Positions 59,460 to 64,000 of a stretch of DNA of 64,000 nt are shown piece after piece. The position numbers and the translations under genes are program-made. The stretch covers positions 1-64,000 of the forward strand of contig CAMDKM010000012.1 in the NCBI GenBank assembly GCA_945900965.1, in the 5' to 3' direction. The number at the start of each line of letters is the position of its first letter. Position 1 is the stretch's first letter. This DNA is from Bordetella parapertussis (lineage in GTDB: Bacteria > Pseudomonadota > Gammaproteobacteria > Burkholderiales > JACQAP01). Under the pieces are notes generated by a model. It did not search any database. It was not told the origin of the DNA and worked only from the letters and a program-made list of their open reading frames with translations.

Positions 59460-60611
59460 ATGGTGAACAACATATCCACTCCGTTTTCGCTTCGCGTCAG
59501 CGAAGACATACTCATCGATCTTAAAGCCAGACTCGCCCGCCTGCGCTGGCCGGACGAAATTCCGGACAACAACTGGCGCTTCGGGACGGATCTGAAGTAC
59601 TTGAAATCGCTGATGGACTACTGGCGCGAGGGTTACGACTGGCGCAAACATGAAGCGCAGATCAACCGCTTCGACCAGTTCAAGGTGAAAGTCGGCGGCA
59701 TCGATCTCCATTACATTCGTGCGGAAGGTAAAGGCCCTTCGCCCACACCGCTGCTGATCTCCCACGGCTGGCCGGGTTCGGTTTACGAATTCCACAAGCT
59801 CATCCCCATGCTCACCGATCCGGCCGCGCATGGCGGCGATGCAAAAGATGCCTTTACCGTGATCGCGCCATCGCTGCCGGGTTATACGTTTTCCTTCACG
59901 CCCGGGCAGAAGCGTTTCAGCGTCGAAGAAATCGCCGACACCTTTCACGAGCTGATGACCAAAGTTCTGGGTTACTCCCGATACTGCGCCCAGGGAGGAG
60001 ACTGGGGCGCGTTTATCACCTCACGTCTGGGCTACGCTTATCCGCAAGCGGTGCGCGGCATTCACATCAATCTGCTGGCGGTGCGGCGCGATCCCAAGCT
60101 GCTGGAAAATCCCACGCCGGAGGAAAAGAAGTTCGTCGAGGAACTTAATACCTTCCTCAAGGAAGAAACCGGTTACCAGTGGATCCAGGGCACCAAACCG
60201 CAGACGCTGGCCTACGGGTTGACCGATTCGCCACTGGGCCTTGCTGCCTGGCTGGTGGAAAAATTCCGCACCTGGACCGATTGCGACGGCAATCCCGAGA
60301 ACGCGCTGACCCGAGATGAAATGCTCACCGACATCATGCTCTACTGGGTGACCGGCGCGATCGGCTCGTCGTTCTGGCCCTACTACGCGCGCATGCACGG
60401 GCCATGGCCGATTCCGGACATCGTAAAAGTGCCGATGGGCTACGTCGAATTCCCGAAGGAAATCCTGCGCCCGCCGCGCTCGGTCGCCGAAAAAATGTAC
60501 GGCAATATTCAGCGCTGGACGAAAGCCACCAAGGGCGGCCACTTCGCGGCGTTGGAGCAACCGGAGTTTCTGGCCAGGGAAATACGCGAGTTCTTCAGGC
60601 CGTTGCGATAG
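59460..60611 (+). CDS. epoxide hydrolase with EHN domain
   Basis: 383 residues. The N-terminal epoxide hydrolase cap (EHN) is clear in LIDLKARLARLRWPDEIPDNNWRFGTDLKYLKSLMDYWREGYDWRKHEAQINRF (about residues 17-70). HGWPGSVYEF, nucleophile Asp in AQGGDWGAFI and His in KGGHFAALEQP complete the alpha/beta hydrolase triad. It opens epoxides to diols. GGGAG lies only 2 bases before this ATG but 5 before the next GTG, so translation may start at 59463. Confidence 0.93.
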   Translation: MVNNISTPFSLRVSEDILIDLKARLARLRWPDEIPDNNWRFGTDLKYLKSLMDYWREGYDWRKHEAQINRFDQFKVKVGGIDLHYIRAEGKGPSPTPLLISHGWPGSVYEFHKLIPMLTDPAAHGGDAKDAFTVIAPSLPGYTFSFTPGQKRFSVEEIADTFHELMTKVLGYSRYCAQGGDWGAFITSRLGYAYPQAVRGIHINLLAVRRDPKLLENPTPEEKKFVEELNTFLKEETGYQWIQGTKPQTLAYGLTDSPLGLAAWLVEKFRTWTDCDGNPENALTRDEMLTDIMLYWVTGAIGSSFWPYYARMHGPWPIPDIVKVPMGYVEFPKEILRPPRSVAEKMYGNIQRWTKATKGGHFAALEQPEFLAREIREFFRPLR

Positions 60612-60837
60612 AACCTAATCCATCGTGAAATCTGAGGGAGGGAAAACCCTTCGCTCTGCGGGAGAAGTCGCACGAGGCCCCGGTTGATCGTCTTGGATCA
60701 CAGATCTGAGACCCTTATCCCGCTCGGTTTCCATCGCAAGCAGCGTGCTCAGCAGGTACCTGCGTTCTACAAGCGTTCCCGGAGGCGTAAAATAAAATTT
60801 GTATGCCGGCACACGACGAGGACTCAGGGCATGAAGT

Positions 60838-61134
60838 ATGGGGCAGATAGACGCTAACGCATTAAAAGCGCTTGCCAGCCGCTACGTCTGGTGGAAGACA
60901 CCTGATGAAGCTGTGGCCACGCCTGCTCGAGTCATCGCCCAGGTGATGAACATCGGCGACTACGCCGACGTTCAGGCACTGGCCCGGCAAGTGGGAGACG
61001 ATGTCTTGCGCGATGTGCTCACCAACGCGCAAGCCGGTCAGTTTAGCGCGCGCTCATGGGCTTACTGGCACTATCGGCTGGGATTGGCCGAGGTCGATGA
61101 AGTACCACCGCTACCTGTGCGAAAAATCGCGTGA
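60838..61134 (+). CDS. putative antitoxin partner of the AbiEii-type protein
   Basis: 98 residues, mostly helical (LASRYVWWKTPDEAVATPARVIAQVMNIGDYADVQALARQVGDDVLRDVLTNAQAGQFSARSWAYWHYRLGL). The pattern W-W-K/R-x-P-x-E-A ... RSWAYWHxRLG is known to me from small genes always placed before nucleotidyltransferase toxins. Its TGA overlaps the GTG start of that gene by 4 bases. Function as antitoxin is inferred from position. Confidence 0.8.
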   Translation: MGQIDANALKALASRYVWWKTPDEAVATPARVIAQVMNIGDYADVQALARQVGDDVLRDVLTNAQAGQFSARSWAYWHYRLGLAEVDEVPPLPVRKIA

Positions 61135-61817
61135 CCGGAGTGATCTCGCCCCGCACGGATATTCTTCCCAGGGCGCAGCAACAACTGTGGCCACAGCTTC
61201 GAGCTGCCGCCGCGATGGGTTTTGTCCTTTATGGCGGCACCGCCGTTGCCTTGCGTCTGGGTCATCGGGTATCGGTTGATTTCGATTTTTTCTCCGACGC
61301 GGCCCTTGATTGCGATGCGATTCGCGTGGCACTTCCATTCACCGCCCAAGCCCTTGTACTTCAGGATGAGCGAAACACATTTACCGTTCAGGTCGCGCCG
61401 GGCGATCAGCCGGGCGCGTACGTAAAGGTTTCGTTCTTCGGCGCCATTGGCTTTGGCCGGGTTGGCGAGCCGGATATCACGCGCGATGGCGTGCTGCAAA
61501 TTGCCTCGCCCGAGGACCTGATGGCGACCAAGCTCAAGGTTCTTTTGCAGCGTGCCGAGGCGAAAGACTATCGCGATATCGCCGCCCTCATTGCCGCAGG
61601 CGTGGGTCTGTCAAACGGGCTGGCCGCTGCCCGCGTGCTATTCGGCACGGCATTTCAGCCCAGCGAATGTCTGAAGGCCCTGGTGTATTTTGAGGACGGC
61701 GATCTAAGTACCCTGACCAAAGCGGAAAAGACCAGCCTCATTGCAGCCGCCAGCGCGGTGCGTGAGCTCCCCGATATTGCGATATTGAATCCCCGTCTGG
61801 CAGTGCCCGCCGCTTGA
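61131..61817 (+). CDS. AbiEii/AbiGii-type nucleotidyltransferase toxin family protein
   Basis: 228 residues from a GTG in a 4-base overlap with the partner gene. GFVLYGGTAVALRLGHRVSVDFDFFSD gives the GG and DxD nucleotidyltransferase motifs, and EDLMATKLKVLLQRAEAKDYRDIAALI is the conserved Lys/Asp block of the AbiEii family, which in studied cases adds nucleotides to tRNA ends. This is the third nucleotidyltransferase locus in the window. Confidence 0.88.
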   Translation: MTGVISPRTDILPRAQQQLWPQLRAAAAMGFVLYGGTAVALRLGHRVSVDFDFFSDAALDCDAIRVALPFTAQALVLQDERNTFTVQVAPGDQPGAYVKVSFFGAIGFGRVGEPDITRDGVLQIASPEDLMATKLKVLLQRAEAKDYRDIAALIAAGVGLSNGLAAARVLFGTAFQPSECLKALVYFEDGDLSTLTKAEKTSLIAAASAVRELPDIAILNPRLAVPAA

Positions 61818-62200
61818 ACGCTGACCAATCCCGTTCCCACTTGACCAATTATCTTCACCCTGCCGGTGGCAGCGAAATCTGAAATTAAGTCAGTCTGCCA
61901 TTTAGGGGCATGCCAGTTTTTCGATACCTCGCAACCTATGAAGTATAAACGCGACCCTTTGCTTTCGCTTGCCAAAGCAATTCCGGAGAAGCGAAGCTGA
62001 TACGTGCCGAGCGTTGGCCTTTTCCGTTTTTCCACGGGCGGGTACAGTCAGTCATCGCCTGTGTCGGGGCCAAAGTTCCTGTGGATGCAAGGTCTTCCTG
62101 GCGAGGCCGGCCGCGATCGGATGGTCCAGTAGGGCCTGTCTCGAATGGAAAGGGAGGTCTATAATTCACCGACTCAAATACGCAAGGCTTAAAAGGCACT
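61818..62200. other. intergenic region with a -10-like box
   Basis: 383 bases without a credible gene. TATAAT at 62160-62165, 36 bases before the GTG of the DUF2281-like gene, is a perfect -10 box, though no good -35 stands 17 bases before it. Two frames on the minus strand over 120 residues long overlap the nucleotidyltransferase tail and have no family features. Confidence 0.45.
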
Positions 62201-62434
62201 GTGAGTTATGCTGATTTGATCGCCAAAGAAATCGAAACTTTATCCCCTGAAAAGCAAGCAAGAGTTCTGAACTTTGTTGCAGTGCTTAAAGGTGAGCAGG
62301 GCGTCGCTGGGTTGCCAAAACTCTCTAAGGAACAAGAGAGCAGGCGCGACGAACTTGTGGCTTTCTTTTCTTCTTACACCGCGGATCTAACGGGATACCG
62401 TTTCGACCGCGAGCATGCGAATGCCCGCCGCTAG
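62201..62434 (+). CDS. DUF2281-like antitoxin
   Basis: 77 residues from GTG 62201 with AAGG 5-6 bases upstream. SYADLIAKEIETLSPEKQARVLNFVAVLKGEQG is the usual beginning of small antitoxins paired with PIN toxins (LxxEIxxLPxxxQxEVLDFVxFL). The C-terminal half is charged. It overlaps the PIN gene by 20 bases. Confidence 0.83.
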   Translation: MSYADLIAKEIETLSPEKQARVLNFVAVLKGEQGVAGLPKLSKEQESRRDELVAFFSSYTADLTGYRFDREHANARR

Positions 62435-62831
62435 GATTTTCCTCGATTCGAATGTGGTCGTTTATTCGCTTGGAAACGATCAGAACAAGAAAGTAGTTGC
62501 CACGACATTGCTCGCTTGTTCTCCGGTTATTTCGACACAAGTGTTGATCGAAACGGCCAATGTCGCACGACGCAAACTGGGGTACTCGATCGCTGAAATC
62601 CGTTCGGTTGTCGGGATGTTGCGTTCCGGGTCGGAAGTTCGTGTAATTGGCGAGGCCACTATCAACCACTCTTTTGACATCGCCGAGCGCTACGGCTTCT
62701 CCATCTATGACAGTTTGACTGTCGCGGGTGCCTTGGATGCGCGCTGCGAAGTTCTGTACAGCGAGGATCTTCAGGCAGGTCAACGCTTCGACGATCAAAT
62801 GACGCTCGTCAATCCTTTTCTCGCCGCCTAG
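62415..62831 (+). CDS. PIN domain toxin (VapC-like)
   Basis: 138 residues. Acidic residues of the PIN site are Asp11 (IFLDSNVVVYSL), Glu (VLIETANVARRKLGY), Asp (YGFSIYDSLTVAGAL) and Asp/Glu (VLYSEDLQAG), the complete quartet. It is a probable ribonuclease neutralised by the upstream antitoxin. Two ATGs six bases apart (62415, 62421) are possible starts. Confidence 0.9.
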   Translation: MRMPAARIFLDSNVVVYSLGNDQNKKVVATTLLACSPVISTQVLIETANVARRKLGYSIAEIRSVVGMLRSGSEVRVIGEATINHSFDIAERYGFSIYDSLTVAGALDARCEVLYSEDLQAGQRFDDQMTLVNPFLAA

Positions 62832-63004
62832 TGGCGTTGTTCTAATACGGCAGCACGTTAATTAGGTAGTAAGTTCAAACCACTCCGCTCCCTCCGTTGC
62901 GCGCTGTTTGCACCGGGGAGGGGATGAAGACTGTCGATATGAGGTATTTGCGTTTGTGGCGCAAAGCGCAACAATGGCACTATTACTCCTTTGGGAGCGA
63001 GTAG

Positions 63005-63154
63005 ATGCCCAAGCGGATCCCACCAATCGCCAAACTCACTCGGCCTCGACTGCATAAAACGGTGACGCGCGGACACGTTAGCGACGAAGTCGCCCGATTG
63101 CGGGGCAGCTGCGACTCGTTTGCGGAACGCCCGTTTGCGGGAGCAACCGCATGA
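63005..63154 (+). pseudogene. truncated copy 1 of the MalT/LuxR-type regulator N-terminus
   Basis: A 49-residue frame reading MPKRIPPIAKLTRPRLHKTV, which matches the start of the regulator at 63398 (SQLAKLTRPRLHKAVARE), then diverges with VSDEVARLRG and ends at TGA. It lacks the ATPase. DNA identity continues with the second copy up to TTGCGGGG. Confidence 0.75.
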
Positions 63155-63263
63155 GGCTCCGGTTCATTGCTGTGGAACGCAGCCTTTTGGTTCTCAACCT
63201 CCGCCAATGCTTGGGTAACCAAGTCCGGGGCCTGGGTCAGGCCGCTGCTCAGAAGCGGTAACC

Positions 63264-63392
63264 ATGGCCACCAGACGACCCCAACTCGCGAAGTTAACAA
63301 GGCCAAGACTGCATAAAGCGGTGGCCCGCGGACTCGTTACTGGCGAAGCCAGCCGTTTGCGGGGAGCGGGCCTGGCCGCCGCCCACCGGTAG
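63264..63392 (+). pseudogene. truncated copy 2 of the MalT/LuxR-type regulator N-terminus
   Basis: A 42-residue frame reading MATRRPQLAKLTRPRLHKAV, nearly the same as the regulator start MATRRSQLAKLTRPRLHKAV, then LVTGEASRLRG and a TAG five bases before the real ATG. It shares its unique second part with copy 1, so copies 1 and 2 derive from each other or from a related gene. Confidence 0.78.
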
Positions 63393-63397
63393 TCAAT

Positions 63398-64000
63398 ATG
63401 GCGACAAGGCGTTCGCAACTTGCCAAACTCACCAGGCCCCGATTGCACAAAGCGGTGGCCCGAGAGCGGCTTTTCGAGTTGCTCGACGAGAAACGCGAGT
63501 ACCCGGTGGTGTGGATTGTCGGCCCTCCCGGAGCGGGCAAGACCACATTGGCCGCGAGCTATCTTGAAGAAGCGGGCACACCGGCGATCTGGTACCAGAT
63601 CGACCCGGGCGACAGTGATCCGGCCACCTTCTTCTTTTACCTGAAGCAGGCCATCGAGGCGGTTGGCAAAAAGAAAGCCAAGCCGCTGCCGCTGCTGACC
63701 CCGGAGTACCTGCCTGACCTGCCCGGATTTGCACGGCGGTTTCTGCGCGACGGTTTCGCCCAACTCCCTGAAGACGTCATCCTGGTCTTCGACAACTACC
63801 ACGACATTGCGCCAGATTCCGCCTTGCATGCTGCGTTCAATGCAGCACTCGCCGAAGTGCCGCCGGGGTCGAACGTTATTGTTCTGAGTCGGACTGATCC
63901 GCCTCCCGCGTTTGCCGAGGCGTTAGTGAATCAGTCCATCGCGACCTTGACCTGGGAAGAACTGCGTCTGACGCAGGAGGAAACGACGGTAATCGCTGCG
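63398..64000 (+). CDS. MalT-like LuxR family ATP-dependent regulator, 5' part
   Basis: The first 201 residues of a large STAND ATPase regulator that runs past the right edge. AKLTRPRLHKAVARERLFELLDE is the family N-terminus; Walker A is GPPGAGKTTLAASY (about residue 48) and Walker B VILVFDNYHDI; LSRTDPPP follows as sensor. A TPR-like array and a LuxR-type helix-turn-helix are expected beyond the window. The ligand is unknown. Two truncated copies of its start lie directly upstream. Confidence 0.92.
   Translation, partial: MATRRSQLAKLTRPRLHKAVARERLFELLDEKREYPVVWIVGPPGAGKTTLAASYLEEAGTPAIWYQIDPGDSDPATFFFYLKQAIEAVGKKKAKPLPLLTPEYLPDLPGFARRFLRDGFAQLPEDVILVFDNYHDIAPDSALHAAFNAALAEVPPGSNVIVLSRTDPPPAFAEALVNQSIATLTWEELRLTQEETTVIAA

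Noticed and set aside
60615-60812. 65-residue minus-strand frame between the epoxide hydrolase and the AbiEii pair
   Set aside because: No ribosome site and no recognisable family; it could not be supported.

Overview
The window is about 64 kb of GC-rich proteobacterial DNA with the flavour of a betaproteobacterium (Burkholderiales-like). The reasons are a Bug-type solute receptor, a TRAP transporter, many short-chain dehydrogenases, two mandelate-racemase-type enzymes, a nitronate monooxygenase, a fused ChrA and lanthanide-type PQQ dehydrogenases with their cytochromes. No rRNA, tRNA, CRISPR array, prophage or complete insertion sequence was seen. The taxonomic guess is inference from gene content, not from a marker gene.

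Layout. 1-2.8 kb: end of a TRAP operon (dctP-dctQ-dctM) plus a GNAT gene, all joined by 4-base stop/start overlaps. 2.9-7.6 kb: serine hydrolase, TauE/SafE exporter and a GST / CmcJ-like oxygenase / SDR operon. 7.7-15.1 kb: ABC-2 exporter, three SDRs, a glutaredoxin-like protein, a ParE/RHH toxin-antitoxin pair and a D-aminoacylase-type amidohydrolase. 15.3-21.4 kb: PRISE-like reductase, RidA, an exported RraA-like protein, a beta-propeller protein with a MoaD-like partner, and a trypsin-like protease with a TolA/TonB-like tail. 21.6-33.4 kb: MPG glycosylase, ChrA, enolase-superfamily enzyme, amidase, nitronate monooxygenase, Tim44-like protein, a DUF433/DUF5615 pair, epoxide hydrolase and a di-heme cytochrome peroxidase-like protein. 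33.5-42.6 kb: Bug receptor, MntA/HepT pair with a broken toxin, a second nucleotidyltransferase pair, beta-carbonic anhydrase, GlcD-type oxidase, a large secreted protease and an FGE-sulfatase-like protein.

The most striking part is 42.6-51.4 kb. All genes there lie on the minus strand and almost all are exported: a XoxJ-like binding protein, two c-type cytochromes, two divergent PQQ dehydrogenases with the Asp-x-Asp lanthanide signature but no vicinal cysteine pair, a Tat-exported amidohydrolase and two small cysteine-rich secreted proteins. It is divided by three clear intrinsic terminators. It looks like a dedicated periplasmic oxidation pathway whose substrate is not obvious; no PQQ biosynthesis genes are in the window.

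52-64 kb: a mandelate racemase homologue with one changed catalytic lysine, ketopantoate-reductase-like protein, aminotransferase, fluoroacetate-dehalogenase-like hydrolase, two paralogous secreted Sel1 proteins, an HExxH protein, epoxide hydrolase, an AbiEii-type pair, a PIN toxin pair, and the start of a MalT/LuxR-type STAND regulator preceded by two truncated copies of its own N-terminus.

Between the genes lie several repeat families. Five intergenic elements share one plan (arrays of 7-9 base units in inverted orientation around a spacer) but use five different unit sequences. There is also a MITE-like element with 21-base terminal inverted repeats and two relatives.
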